The notes under the pieces are model-generated. The model was not told the origin of the DNA and did no database searches. It saw only the letters and a list, made by a program, of their open reading frames with translations. Shown here in pieces: positions 1-8,877 of a stretch of 64,000 nt of DNA (position 1 is the first letter of the stretch; every line of letters starts with the position of its first letter). This stretch comes from Geomonas limicola (lineage in GTDB: Bacteria > Desulfobacterota > Desulfuromonadia > Geobacterales > Geobacteraceae). Where the stretch lies: positions 62,287 to 126,286 of the forward strand of contig NZ_BLXZ01000009.1 in the NCBI RefSeq assembly GCF_014193675.1, written 5' to 3'. Both the position numbers and the translations under genes were made by a program.

Positions 1-8
1 AAACGACC

Positions 9-1388
9 ATGAAATACCTCAGCACCAGGGGAAGTATCGCACCGATCGGCTTCAAAGACGCTGTCATGATGGGACTTGCCACCGATGGCGGCCTGATCCT
101 GCCCGAGAGCATTCCGCAGCTGGATCGCGCTACCGTCACTGCCTGGTCGAAGCTCCCCTATCCGGAACTCGCCTTCAACATCATCTCCCTGTTCGCAACC
201 GACATCCCGCAACACGACCTCAAAGAGCTGATCGACCGCTCGTACGCCTCGTTCAACCACGCCGAGACTACGCCGGTGGTTAAGAAAAACGGCGTCTACA
301 TCCTCGAGCTCTTCCACGGGCCGACGCTGGCCTTCAAGGACGTGGCGCTGCAGCTGCTGGGTAACCTGTTCGAGTACCTTTTGAAAGAGCGCGGCCAGAA
401 GATGAACATCCTGGGTGCTACCTCGGGCGATACCGGGAGCGCGGCCATCGCCGGAGTGCGCGGCAAGAAGAACATCAACATCTTCATCCTGCACCCGCAC
501 CTGAAGACCTCGCCCATCCAGGCGCGCCAGATGACCACGGTGCTCGACGCGAACGTGCACAACATTGCCGTAAAGGGGACCTTCGACGACTGCCAGGACA
601 TCGTGAAGACCCTGTTCAACGACCTCCCCTTCAAGGAGAAGTACGCGCTGGGTGCGGTGAACTCCATCAACTGGGCCCGCGTGCTCGCCCAGGTGGTCTA
701 CTATTTCTACGCCTGGGGCCGGCTCCCCGAGCAGGAAGAGGCTGTGTTCTCGGTACCCACCGGCAACTTCGGCGACATCTTCGCCGGCTACCTTGCCAAG
801 CGCATGGGGCTGCCGGTCAAGAAGCTGCTGCTCGCCACCAACGAGAACAACATCCTGAGCCGCTTCGTAGCCAGCGGCGACTATTCGCTGGGCCAGGTCG
901 TGCAGACGGTCTCCCCGTCGATGGACATCCAACTCGCCTCGAACCTGGAGCGCTACCTCTACTACCTTTTCAACGAGAACCCGGCGCGGGTGCGCGAGGC
1001 GTTCGCCGAACTGCGCCAGACCGGCCGTATCGTGTTCAGCACCGAGGAAGTACAACAGGTGCAGAGCGAATTCCTCACCTGCTCGGTGGGTGAGGCGGAG
1101 ACCCTGAAAACCATCGCCGATTTCTACCGGGAGACCGGTTACACCCTCGACCCGCACACCGCGGTCGGCGTCCACGGCGCACTCACGTGCGTCACCGACG
1201 GCTCGAGTTCGATCTGCCTGGCGACCGCGCATCCGGCCAAATTCGGCGAAGCTGTCGAGAAGGCAATCGGCGCCCCTACCCCGCTCCCCCCCCAGTTGGC
1301 CGCCCTGGAGGGGCTGGAAACCCGCTGCGAGGTGATGGAGCCGGACAAGGATCAGGTGAAGGCGTTCCTCGAAGCAAAAGCCAGCTAG
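9..1388 (+). CDS. thrC: Threonine synthase
   Basis: Pyridoxal-phosphate enzyme that converts O-phosphohomoserine to threonine in the cytoplasm. The 459-residue protein has the expected length for the class I family. The N-terminus resembles the family start (YLSTRG at residues 3-8). The PLP lysine is Lys110 in GPTLAFKD, and the phosphate-binding loop SGDTGSA lies at about 139-145. The start ATG lies only 8 bases into the window, so its ribosome site and any upstream operon partners are mostly not visible. It shares the aspartate-derived pathway with lysC, further along in this window. The identification is secure. Confidence 0.96.
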   Translation: MKYLSTRGSIAPIGFKDAVMMGLATDGGLILPESIPQLDRATVTAWSKLPYPELAFNIISLFATDIPQHDLKELIDRSYASFNHAETTPVVKKNGVYILELFHGPTLAFKDVALQLLGNLFEYLLKERGQKMNILGATSGDTGSAAIAGVRGKKNINIFILHPHLKTSPIQARQMTTVLDANVHNIAVKGTFDDCQDIVKTLFNDLPFKEKYALGAVNSINWARVLAQVVYYFYAWGRLPEQEEAVFSVPTGNFGDIFAGYLAKRMGLPVKKLLLATNENNILSRFVASGDYSLGQVVQTVSPSMDIQLASNLERYLYYLFNENPARVREAFAELRQTGRIVFSTEEVQQVQSEFLTCSVGEAETLKTIADFYRETGYTLDPHTAVGVHGALTCVTDGSSSICLATAHPAKFGEAVEKAIGAPTPLPPQLAALEGLETRCEVMEPDKDQVKAFLEAKAS

Positions 1389-1460
1389 TTCATGCCCCGC
1401 TGTTCCCGTCGGGAAAGACTCTTGTCTCCTGCTGGACAACAACCTAAACCGCTTATGTAA

Positions 1461-1575
1461 AAGTCCCCCCTCCCTTGACGGGAGGGGGATAGGGGGTGGG
1501 TGAAATTGCCAACTGCTGCAGGGTCGGCACCTTCCCCCTCGCCCTGTCCCTCTCCCGCAAGGGGAGAGGGGACTT
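1461..1575. repeat. Dispersed intergenic repeat, family A copy 1
   Basis: A GC-rich block of about 115 bases made of two short hairpins: CCCTCCC paired with GGGAGGG, and CCTCTCCC paired with GGGGAGAGG. They flank a less conserved middle. A recognisable second copy lies at 52584-52690 in the opposite orientation. Here it sits between thrC and the next gene and could also act as the thrC transcription end. It codes for nothing convincing. Confidence 0.7.
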
Positions 1576-1642
1576 TGCTTTCCACGCCCCAACCGATTCC
1601 GGTGGACCTCAGTCTTAACTTACTGCTGCAAGGAACCCCCTT

Positions 1643-2350
1643 ATGTCACCCGCCCCCCTCACCATAGATTGGAACCAGATCGACACCGTCCTGCTCGACA
1701 TGGACGGGACGCTCCTGGACCGGCATTTCGACGATCACTTCTGGCTCGAGCACGTACCGCTGCGCTGGGCCCAAAAGCACGGCGGCAGTATCGAACTGGC
1801 CAAGGAGCGCCTGTACCGGATGTTCCGCTCCCAGGAGAACACGCTCAACTGGACCGACCTCGACTACTGGTCGGCGCAACTCGGCCTGGACATCCCGGTT
1901 TTAAAGGAAGAGGTGCGCCACCTGATCGCGGTGCACCCCTTCGTCGTCGAGTTCCTGCTCTTCTTGCGTCAGCACGGCAAGGCGCTCTACCTGGTCACCA
2001 ATGCCCATGGCAAGACGCTGGACCTGAAGCTGCGTCGCACCAGCATCGGCCCCTATTTCGACGGGATCATTTCGGCTCATGAGGTGGGACTTCCCAAGGA
2101 GGATCCGGCTTTCTGGGGGAAACTTAAAGAGATGATCAGCTACCGGGCTGAGCGGACCATGCTCGGGGAGGACAGCGAGACCAACCTGGAAACGGCACGG
2201 CTCTTTGGCATCAGGTACCTGATCCACGTCGGGCGCTTCAGTTCGACGGCTACGCCGGCGGTTTCCGAGAGGTTCACCACTATCAGGTACTTCAGTGAGC
2301 TGCTGCCGCGGGACGGTTCCCTCACGGTCAGCGTCGGGGACAGGGAGTAA
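1643..2350 (+). CDS. yrfG: HAD-family GMP/IMP nucleotidase (YrfG type)
   Basis: Haloacid-dehalogenase-fold phosphatase, 235 residues, close in length and pattern to E. coli YrfG, which dephosphorylates purine nucleotides such as GMP and IMP. HAD motif I is LLDMDGTLLD with the nucleophile Asp19 and acid/base Asp21. Motif II lies in LVTNAHGK, the lysine motif in GLPKED, and the acidic motif IV is GEDSETN near residue 175. The segment TLNWTDLDYW is typical of this subgroup. It stands alone between intergenic repeats. Substrate choice is inferred from the family. Confidence 0.88.
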   Translation: MSPAPLTIDWNQIDTVLLDMDGTLLDRHFDDHFWLEHVPLRWAQKHGGSIELAKERLYRMFRSQENTLNWTDLDYWSAQLGLDIPVLKEEVRHLIAVHPFVVEFLLFLRQHGKALYLVTNAHGKTLDLKLRRTSIGPYFDGIISAHEVGLPKEDPAFWGKLKEMISYRAERTMLGEDSETNLETARLFGIRYLIHVGRFSSTATPAVSERFTTIRYFSELLPRDGSLTVSVGDRE

Positions 2351-2368
2351 CGGGAAGATGCTTGAAAT

Positions 2369-2402
2369 AACAGGGATGAATGGGATTAACGGGATTAACG
2401 GC
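2369..2402. repeat. Short GGGATTAAC direct repeats
   Basis: After the yrfG stop lie a related unit (GGGATGAAT) and two perfect units (GGGATTAAC) in tandem. Short repeats of this kind are common between genes in this group of bacteria. No function is visible. Confidence 0.4.
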
Positions 2403-2453
2403 CAAGACTCACTACTACGAGTACCACTAAGGCTAGACCAAAACTAATCACAG

Positions 2454-3833
2454 CTAACGACTGCCGCCGGGATTGAAGAGCCCGTGTTTTTTCAAAAGGT
2501 CGTAGAGTGTCGATCGACTCACGTCGAGCAGCTCGCTCGCCTTGGCCAGGTTACCGCGGCTGGAGTCGACGGCCGCACTGATCACGGTGCGTTCGGCACG
2601 GTCGCGAGCTTCCCTGAGGCTCAGGCTGCGCGCAGCGGCCACCTCTTCCCGTACCGCTTCCACTCCAAGCCCCAGCACTGACGGTTCCAGGAAGGGACCT
2701 TCGCTGAGGATCACTCCGCGCTGTACCCGCCCCTCGAGTTCCCCGACGTTCCCCGGCCAGCTGTGGACCTCGAGTGCCGCGGCTGCCTCGGGGGTGAAGC
2801 CGCGCACCCGGGAATTGCACGCCTGGGCAAAGCGGCGTAAAAAGAGATGGGCAAGCAGCATGATGTCTTGACCACGGGAGCGCAAGGGGGGCAGATCCAG
2901 GGTGATCACCGATAGGCGGTAATAGAGTTCCTCCAAGAGGAGCCCTGCCCTTACAGCCTGAGACAGGTTTTCCTTCGCGGCGCAGATGACCCGGATATCG
3001 GTGCCGATGTCTTGAGTCCCCCCGACGCGCTGCAGTTTCCTCTCCTGCAACACCCTCAAAAGCTTTACCTGCAGATGCTGCGGCAACTCAGCCGGTTCGT
3101 TGATGAACAAGGTCCCCTGGGCCGCGTGCTCGATCTTCCCCGGCAGAAGCGCCACCCCCACTCCGGCACCACACTCCGCACCGAACAGTTCACTCCCCAG
3201 TTGGTCCTTATTGGTCACCGCGCATAGAATCGGGACAAAGGGGCCGTCGGCCCTGGCGCTCAAGGATTTGATGGTGCGGGCCACGAGCTCTTTACCGGTA
3301 CCGAGTTCTCCGGTGATCAGCACCGGAACGTCCGAGGCTGCCACCATCTGGGCGGCGGAGTAGACGCGCTGCATTGCCGCGCACTGTCCCACGACCCCTT
3401 CCAGCCCCTGGCCACGCCGATCCAGGGTCTCCTGCAGGCGCCGTCGTTCCTCTTCCAGGTTGATCAACTGGAAAGCCCGCTTGATGACGCTCTTCAGCTC
3501 GTCAAGGTTGACCGGCTTGTGGTAAAAATCGTAGGCGCCGAACCGCAAGGCGCGATGGGCAGTTTCCCAGTCGCCGTTTCCGGTCAGGACCACAACCTTG
3601 GTTTCCGGCTGGCTCCCCAGCATCCACTGCAGGCAGCGAAAGCCTTCCGAGGTCCCCTCAAGGTCCGGAGGCAGCCCGAGATCGAGCGCCACCACTTTCG
3701 GATTGTGCCGGTGGAACTGCTCCATGGCCTGGTTGAAGTCAGCACCTTGCAAGACGGTGTATTCTGTTCCGAGTGCTACCGCCAACTCGTGGCGCAAGAT
3801 CTCGGTAGCTTCGATGACGAGCAGAGTGTCCAT
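2454..3833 (-). CDS. PrsR-like sigma-54-type response regulator with degenerate motifs
   Basis: A 459-residue protein with a receiver domain (1-125), a central AAA+ domain (about 140-375) and a C-terminal Fis-type helix-turn-helix (from about 415). The receiver signature LDLGLPPD and the pattern around GKIEHA resemble the PEP-CTERM-box regulator PrsR. Several key motifs are altered. The N-terminal acidic pair reads LLVIEAT instead of EDD. The GAFTGA loop that contacts sigma-54 reads GAGVGV (near 222). Walker B reads GTLFINE instead of LDE. Walker A GELGTGKE (near 175) and the phospho-acceptor Asp look intact. It probably binds DNA but may not activate sigma-54. No partner kinase is adjacent. 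Confidence 0.8.
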   Translation of the reverse strand: MDTLLVIEATEILRHELAVALGTEYTVLQGADFNQAMEQFHRHNPKVVALDLGLPPDLEGTSEGFRCLQWMLGSQPETKVVVLTGNGDWETAHRALRFGAYDFYHKPVNLDELKSVIKRAFQLINLEEERRRLQETLDRRGQGLEGVVGQCAAMQRVYSAAQMVAASDVPVLITGELGTGKELVARTIKSLSARADGPFVPILCAVTNKDQLGSELFGAECGAGVGVALLPGKIEHAAQGTLFINEPAELPQHLQVKLLRVLQERKLQRVGGTQDIGTDIRVICAAKENLSQAVRAGLLLEELYYRLSVITLDLPPLRSRGQDIMLLAHLFLRRFAQACNSRVRGFTPEAAAALEVHSWPGNVGELEGRVQRGVILSEGPFLEPSVLGLGVEAVREEVAAARSLSLREARDRAERTVISAAVDSSRGNLAKASELLDVSRSTLYDLLKKHGLFNPGGSR

Positions 3834-3869
3834 GATAGACCTTAGAATACTTTAATTTAAATCTGTGTA

Positions 3870-3898
3870 TTTCTACCCTACCCGAATTCTCTTGTCAA
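3870..3898 (-). promoter_or_regulatory. Putative sigma-70 promoter for the response regulator
   Basis: On the minus strand TTGACA (3893-3898) and TAGAAA (3870-3875) are separated by 17 bases, ending 36 bases upstream of the regulator's start codon. This is a good match to the consensus by eye. With the divergent pepF promoter it accounts for part of the 324-base gap at 3834-4157. The rest of that gap shows nothing. Confidence 0.55.
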
Positions 3899-4081
3899 GG
3901 ATCTGCCCTTGCTCAAAATGGCGGAAAATCAGATCCCTAGCTCCGATGCCGCGGCCACGGGCAGCCCGTTCAGGCACGCTCTATCTTGCGGCGCCTAAAA
4001 CTACTCCTTTTCCTGGGAGCGTGGAGCCTCAGCTTGCACCGTGAAACAAGGAACGCAGCACGTGCCCATTTCCCCTCCGGC

Positions 4082-4110
4082 TTGACAGTCTTCGACCCAT
4101 CTATTAGTAT
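4082..4110 (+). promoter_or_regulatory. Putative sigma-70 promoter for pepF
   Basis: TTGACA (4082-4087) and TAGTAT (4105-4110) are separated by 17 bases and lie about 48 bases upstream of the pepF start codon. Confidence 0.55.
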
Positions 4111-4157
4111 CTGAGGTCATTCATCTGTAATTATTGAGTAAAAATCAGGAGATAACC

Positions 4158-5924
4158 ATGAGTAACGAGCTTACCTGGGATACTACACCGCTTTATCCTT
4201 CCACGACCTCTCCTGAACTGGCTGCTGATTTCGACAAGGGGGCCGAAGAAGTCGCCGCGTTCAGGCAGCGTTACCGCGAAAAGGTGGCCGGCCTCTCCGC
4301 CGAAGGGCTGCTTGCCGCCCTCAAGGAATACGAACAACTGCAGGAACTCCTTATCAAACCGCAGCTCTACTCCCACCTGCTGTTCGCGGCTGACAGCGAG
4401 AGCGACGACACCAAGAGGCTCTCCCAGAAAGCCGCCGAGTATGGAAACCTGATGGGGAGGGAGTTGCTCTTCTTCGACCTGGAAATCATTCAGTTGGAGG
4501 ACGGTGCCTTCAACGCCCTGGTGGAGGACAGCCGGCTGGAGGTCTATCGGCATTTCCTGGAGGCACTGCGCAAGTTCCGCCCGCACACCCTGAGTGAGCG
4601 CGAGGAGAGCCTGCTCTCCCAGAAAGGGCTGACCGGCGTGCAGGCGTTTTCCCGCCTCTTCGACGAGGTTTCCGCCTCGCTGCGCTACAAGATGGAACTC
4701 GACGGCGAGGAGCGCGACTTTACCGGCGAGGAGCTCTTGGCTATGCTGCACCACCCCGACGCCGCAGTACGCGAGCGCGCCTTCAGCACCTTTTTGAACA
4801 AGCACCAGGAGCACGAGATCCTGTTCTCTGCGGTGTTCAACAACGCCGCCTTGGACCACGCCCAGGACATGGAGCTAAGAAGCTACCAGCATCCGATGGA
4901 GCCCACCAACCTGGGAAACGAGATCCCCACCGAGGTCGTGGAAAGCCTCATGCAGGTCTCCGAGGCCAACTACCCCCTGGCCCAGGAATACTTCCGACTC
5001 AAGGCAAAGCTGCTGGGGATCCCCAAGCTGAAGAATTCGGACGTCTACGCCCCCTTGAGCGACAGCGGCAGGACCTACAGCCTCGAGGAGGCGCGCGCCC
5101 TGGTAGTAAAGGCGTACGGCGGCTTTTCCGAGGAGTTCGCCAGGTTGGCCGACGACTTCTTCACCGACCGGCGTGTCGACGTCCTGCCCCGCCCCGGTAA
5201 GAGCGGCGGCGCCTTCTGCATGGGGATGACCCCGTCGCTCCCGCCGTACCTGCTTTTGAACTTCACGGGCAACCTGCGGGACGTTTCCACCATCGCCCAC
5301 GAGGTCGGCCACGGCATCCACTACCATGTGGCCCAGGTGCAGACCATGCTGAACTACCACCCGCCCCTCCCCTTGGCCGAGACGGCGTCGGTCTTCGGCG
5401 AGATGCTGCTCACCAGGCTCTTGTTGGAAAACGAGTCGGACAAGGAACTGAAGAAGTCCCTGCTCTGCGCCAAGATCGAGGACATCATCGCGACCACCTT
5501 CCGGCAGAACGTGCTGACCCGCTTCGAGGAGCGCATGCACCTGGAGCGCAAGAACGGTCTCTTGACCGCGAGCACCCTGTGCGACTTCTGGTGGGAGGAG
5601 AACCACAAGCTCTACGGCGACGCCGTCGACATGATCGAGCCCTACCGCTACGGCTGGAGCTACATCTCGCACTTCATCCACGCCCGGTTCTACTGCTACT
5701 CGTACACCTGCGCGGAGCTCCTGGTCTTGTCGCTGTACCAGATGTATCTGAAAGAGCGCGAGAAGTTCCTCCCGGTCTACCGCGGCATCCTGGCAGACGG
5801 CGGTTCCAAGACTCCGGCGGACACCCTGGCCCCTGCCGGGATCGAGATGAGCGACCCGGCCTTCTGGCAGAACGGCTACGACCTGCTAAAGGGGCTCATC
5901 GAGGAGCTGAAGCAGCTTTTGTAG
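4158..5924 (+). CDS. pepF: Oligoendopeptidase F, M3 family
   Basis: Zinc metallopeptidase of 588 residues that degrades short peptides in the cytoplasm. The zinc-binding motif HEVGH is at about residues 381-385, followed by the downstream glutamate region ETASVFGE. The length and the N-terminal helical PepF domain fit the clade 3 oligoendopeptidases. The ATG at 4158 was chosen because AGGAG lies seven bases upstream. A TTG eight codons earlier has no ribosome site. It is a single-gene unit that converges on acnB. Confidence 0.93.
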   Translation: MSNELTWDTTPLYPSTTSPELAADFDKGAEEVAAFRQRYREKVAGLSAEGLLAALKEYEQLQELLIKPQLYSHLLFAADSESDDTKRLSQKAAEYGNLMGRELLFFDLEIIQLEDGAFNALVEDSRLEVYRHFLEALRKFRPHTLSEREESLLSQKGLTGVQAFSRLFDEVSASLRYKMELDGEERDFTGEELLAMLHHPDAAVRERAFSTFLNKHQEHEILFSAVFNNAALDHAQDMELRSYQHPMEPTNLGNEIPTEVVESLMQVSEANYPLAQEYFRLKAKLLGIPKLKNSDVYAPLSDSGRTYSLEEARALVVKAYGGFSEEFARLADDFFTDRRVDVLPRPGKSGGAFCMGMTPSLPPYLLLNFTGNLRDVSTIAHEVGHGIHYHVAQVQTMLNYHPPLPLAETASVFGEMLLTRLLLENESDKELKKSLLCAKIEDIIATTFRQNVLTRFEERMHLERKNGLLTASTLCDFWWEENHKLYGDAVDMIEPYRYGWSYISHFIHARFYCYSYTCAELLVLSLYQMYLKEREKFLPVYRGILADGGSKTPADTLAPAGIEMSDPAFWQNGYDLLKGLIEELKQLL

Positions 5925-5946
5925 CCTGCGCCGGCAATTCCGCTCT

Positions 5947-5988
5947 TCATCGTACCGATCGGCCAGATCCGACTGATCGGTACGATGA
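5947..5988. repeat. 14-bp perfect inverted repeat
   Basis: Arms of 14 bases (5947-5960 and 5975-5988, core CATCGTACCGATC) match perfectly around a 14-base loop just after pepF. No T-run follows directly, so it is either part of a double terminator with the next hairpin or a separate RNA or DNA structure. Confidence 0.6.
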
Positions 5989-6003
5989 GCTAACCCCCAA
6001 CGT

Positions 6004-6037
6004 AAAAAGGCCCACCGGTTTCCCGGTGGGCCTTTTT
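6004..6037. terminator. Bidirectional terminator between pepF and acnB
   Basis: The stem GGCCCACCGG/CCGGTGGGCC has an A-run on the left and a T-run on the right, so it can end transcription from both converging genes. Confidence 0.85.
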
Positions 6038-6060
6038 TGTGGTTACTGGCGACTGAGGCG

Positions 6061-8580
6061 TTACGCCTCGTCGAACTGCAGGTACTTGTACACCTTGTCC
6101 TTGTTCGGCTCGACCTTCTCCTGGTACACCTGGAGGTACTCTGCGGGGGTCGGGAGTTTGCCCAGGTTCACCGCGACGGCACCCAGTTCGGCGGAGCCCA
6201 GGAACACCTTGGCACCGTTGCCGATCCTGTCGTCGAAGTTGCGGGTCGAGGTGGAGAACATGTTCACCCCGTCGGGCACGCGCGCCTGGTTACCCATGCA
6301 CAGCGAGCAGCCGGCGATCTCGATGCGGGCGCCCATGGCGCTGTACACGGAGAAGTACGCCTCGTCTTTGAGCTGCTGCTGATCCATGCGGGTCGGCGGG
6401 CAGATCCAGGTGCGGACGTTGGGGTTGAACTTGGTCCCTCTCCAGATCTCGCCGGCAGCACGGAAGTGGCCGATGTTGGTCATGCAGGAGCCCAGGAACA
6501 CGTCATTGATCGGGGTGCCGGCCACCTCGGAGAGCACCTTCACGTCGTCCGGATCGTTCGGGCAGGCGAGAATCGGTTCGGTGATCTCGGCCAGGTCGAT
6601 CTCGATGACCGCGGCGTACTCGGCGTTGGCGTCGGCTTCCAGAAGCTTGGGAGCCTTGAGCCACTCGTTGACCGCATCGATGCGGTTTTGCAGGGTCTGG
6701 GCATCCTGGTAGCCGTCAACGATCATCTGCTTCATGAGCGCCACGTTGGAGCGCAGGTAGGTCGCAACGGACTTCTCGGAGAGCTTGATGCAGCCGGCAG
6801 CGGCGCTCCGCTCGGCGGCGGCGTCGGTAAGTTCGAAGGCCTGCTCGACGGAGAGCTCGGGGAGACCTTCCATCTCGAGGATGCGGCCGTTGAAGATGTT
6901 CACCTTGTTCTTCTTGGGCACGGTCAAAAGCCCCTGCTTGATGGCCCAGAGCGGGATCGCGTTCACGGCGTCACGCAGGGTGATGCCCGGGTTGAACTTC
7001 CCTTTGAAGCGCACCAGCACGGACTCGGGCATGTCGAGCGGCATGAAGCCGAGGGCACCCGCGAAGGCGACCAGGCCGGAGCCCGCCGGGAAGGAGATGC
7101 CGATCGGGAAACGGGTGTGCGAATCGCCGCCGGTACCGACGGTGTCCGGAACCAGCAGGCGGTTCAGCCAGGAGTGGATGACGCCGTCGCCCGGCTTCAG
7201 GGGCACGCCGCCACGCTCGATGATGAACTGCGGCAGGGTCTTGTGCATCTTGACGTCGGCCGGCTTCGGATAGGCTGCGGTGTGGCAGAAGGACTGCATG
7301 AACATCGGGGCCAGGAACTTCAGGCAGGCGAGTTCTTTCAGTTCGTCGGCGGTCATCGGGCCGGTGGTGTCCTGGGAACCGACGGTGGTCATCTTCGGCT
7401 CGCACGCGGTACCGGGAAGGACCCCTTCCACGCCGCAGGCACGCCCCACCATCTTCTGGGCCAGCGAGTAGCCCTGGCCGGCCTTGGGAACCGGGTTGAC
7501 CGGCAGGGTGAACACGTCGATCGGTCCCATGCCGAGGGCCTTGCGGGCACGCTCGGTGAGGGCGCGGCCGATGATCAGCGGGATGCGGCCGCCGGCGCGG
7601 AACTCGTCGAACAGGGTGTTGGGGGCGACGTTGAAGCTGGAGAGCAGCTCACCGGACTCGCTCTTGATCTCGCCCTTCTTGGAGTCGATCACGATGACGT
7701 CGCCGGTCTTCATCTTGGTCACGTCGGTCTTGATCGGGAAGGCGCCGGAGTCCTGGGCGGTATTGAAGAAGATCGGTGCGATGACGCCGCCGATGATGAT
7801 GCCGTCACGGCGCTTGTTGGGGACGGCCGGGATGTCCTTGCCGATGGCCCAAAGAACCGAGTTGCAGGCCGACTTGCGCGAGGAACCGGTCCCCACCACG
7901 TCGCCTACGAAGGCTACTTCGAACCCTTCGGCGCGGAACTTCGCGATGGTGGCGTTGCCGTCGGGGAAGCGGGTCTTGCCCATGGCCAGGGCGTGCAGCG
8001 GGATGTCAGGACGGCTCCAGGCGTCGCCCGCCGGGGAGAAGTCGTCGGTGTTGATCTCGCCTTCCACCTTGTAGACCTTCACCTTCACGGTCTCAGGCAG
8101 GCCGGGCTTCGAGGTGAACCACTCGGCCTTGGCCCAGGACTCGATCACCTTCTTGGCCGAGGCGTTGCTCTTGGAGAGCTCCAGGACGTCGTCGAAGGCA
8201 TCGTACACCAGGGTGATACCGGAGAGCGCGGTCACCGCGGCATCGGCCAGCTCGGCGCTTTTCAGGGCCTCGACCAGCGGGGCCACGTTGTAGCCACCCA
8301 GCATGGTCCCCAGGATCTGGACCGCGTCTTTTTTGGAAACCAGCGGGGAGGTGGCGGAACCGGAAAGAATGTCGGCGAGGAACTTGGCCTTCACCTCGGC
8401 GGCGGGATCGACACCCGGAGAAACCCGCTCTTTCAGAAGATTCAGCAGGAATGCCTCCTGCCCAGCCGGGGGAGCCTGCAGCAGTTTGCACAGATCTGCA
8501 GTCTGTTCCGGGTCGAGAGGTTTGGCAGGAATTCCCAGTGCCTTGCGTTCGGCTTCTTGCTTCAGGTACGCTTCGATCAT
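6061..8580 (-). CDS. acnB: Aconitate hydratase B
   Basis: Iron-sulfur enzyme of the TCA cycle that interconverts citrate and isocitrate. The 839-residue protein has the AcnB domain order with the HEAT-like and swivel domains first. The [4Fe-4S] cysteines are seen in GSCMTNIGHF and GCSLCMGNQA near the C-terminus. The start at 8580 (MIEAYLKQ) was chosen over a longer frame because GAGGAGG precedes it. Its promoter carries two palindromes (8647-8694), which suggests repression by a dimeric regulator. A good fit for an acetate-oxidising bacterium. Confidence 0.96.
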   Translation of the reverse strand: MIEAYLKQEAERKALGIPAKPLDPEQTADLCKLLQAPPAGQEAFLLNLLKERVSPGVDPAAEVKAKFLADILSGSATSPLVSKKDAVQILGTMLGGYNVAPLVEALKSAELADAAVTALSGITLVYDAFDDVLELSKSNASAKKVIESWAKAEWFTSKPGLPETVKVKVYKVEGEINTDDFSPAGDAWSRPDIPLHALAMGKTRFPDGNATIAKFRAEGFEVAFVGDVVGTGSSRKSACNSVLWAIGKDIPAVPNKRRDGIIIGGVIAPIFFNTAQDSGAFPIKTDVTKMKTGDVIVIDSKKGEIKSESGELLSSFNVAPNTLFDEFRAGGRIPLIIGRALTERARKALGMGPIDVFTLPVNPVPKAGQGYSLAQKMVGRACGVEGVLPGTACEPKMTTVGSQDTTGPMTADELKELACLKFLAPMFMQSFCHTAAYPKPADVKMHKTLPQFIIERGGVPLKPGDGVIHSWLNRLLVPDTVGTGGDSHTRFPIGISFPAGSGLVAFAGALGFMPLDMPESVLVRFKGKFNPGITLRDAVNAIPLWAIKQGLLTVPKKNKVNIFNGRILEMEGLPELSVEQAFELTDAAAERSAAAGCIKLSEKSVATYLRSNVALMKQMIVDGYQDAQTLQNRIDAVNEWLKAPKLLEADANAEYAAVIEIDLAEITEPILACPNDPDDVKVLSEVAGTPINDVFLGSCMTNIGHFRAAGEIWRGTKFNPNVRTWICPPTRMDQQQLKDEAYFSVYSAMGARIEIAGCSLCMGNQARVPDGVNMFSTSTRNFDDRIGNGAKVFLGSAELGAVAVNLGKLPTPAEYLQVYQEKVEPNKDKVYKYLQFDEA

Positions 8581-8646
8581 GATGCCTCCTCGTGATATTT
8601 TAACCAGCGAATTACGACAGTTACGGGATGAAGACAAAACAGCCAT

Positions 8647-8694
8647 CGTTCATTTGAACGGATACTGTATACAGTTTTTACCCCGCTTTGTCAA
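8647..8694 (-). promoter_or_regulatory. acnB promoter with two palindromic candidate operators
   Basis: On the minus strand TTGACA (8689-8694) and TATACA (8666-8671) are separated by 17 bases, a near-consensus sigma-70 promoter. The -10 box is inside the perfect palindrome ACTGTATACAGT (8664-8675). A second perfect palindrome, CGTTCATTTGAACG in the plus-strand reading with a TT centre, is at 8647-8660, just downstream of the expected transcription start. Binding there would block transcription. The protein that binds is unknown. Confidence 0.6.
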
Positions 8695-8834
8695 TTGCTG
8701 AAATGGCCTCGATGCCGCGATCCGCAGCCGCGGAGCCCGCGTGGCGCACGGTTTTCTGTCTGCGGGCACGCAGCAGAGCACATTGGAAAAAGGTAGGAGA
8801 CGGGAAAGGGAGCACGGGAGGAACGACGGGTACC

Positions 8835-8867
8835 AAAAAGGCAGCACCCCTTGCGATGGTGCTGCCC
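8835..8867 (-). terminator. Terminator after fdhD
   Basis: Read on the minus strand, the stem GGCAGCACC/GGTGCTGCC with a nine-base loop is followed by TTTTT, right after the fdhD stop codon. Confidence 0.8.
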
Positions 8868-8877
8868 TCATCTCTAT

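Noticed and set aside
4131..4859. A 242-codon frame opposite the pepF start
   Set aside because: Antisense shadow inside pepF with no domain or start signal.
6037..8595. An 852-codon frame on the plus strand opposite acnB
   Set aside because: A typical antisense shadow in a GC-rich gene, with no family motif. acnB on the other strand is certain.
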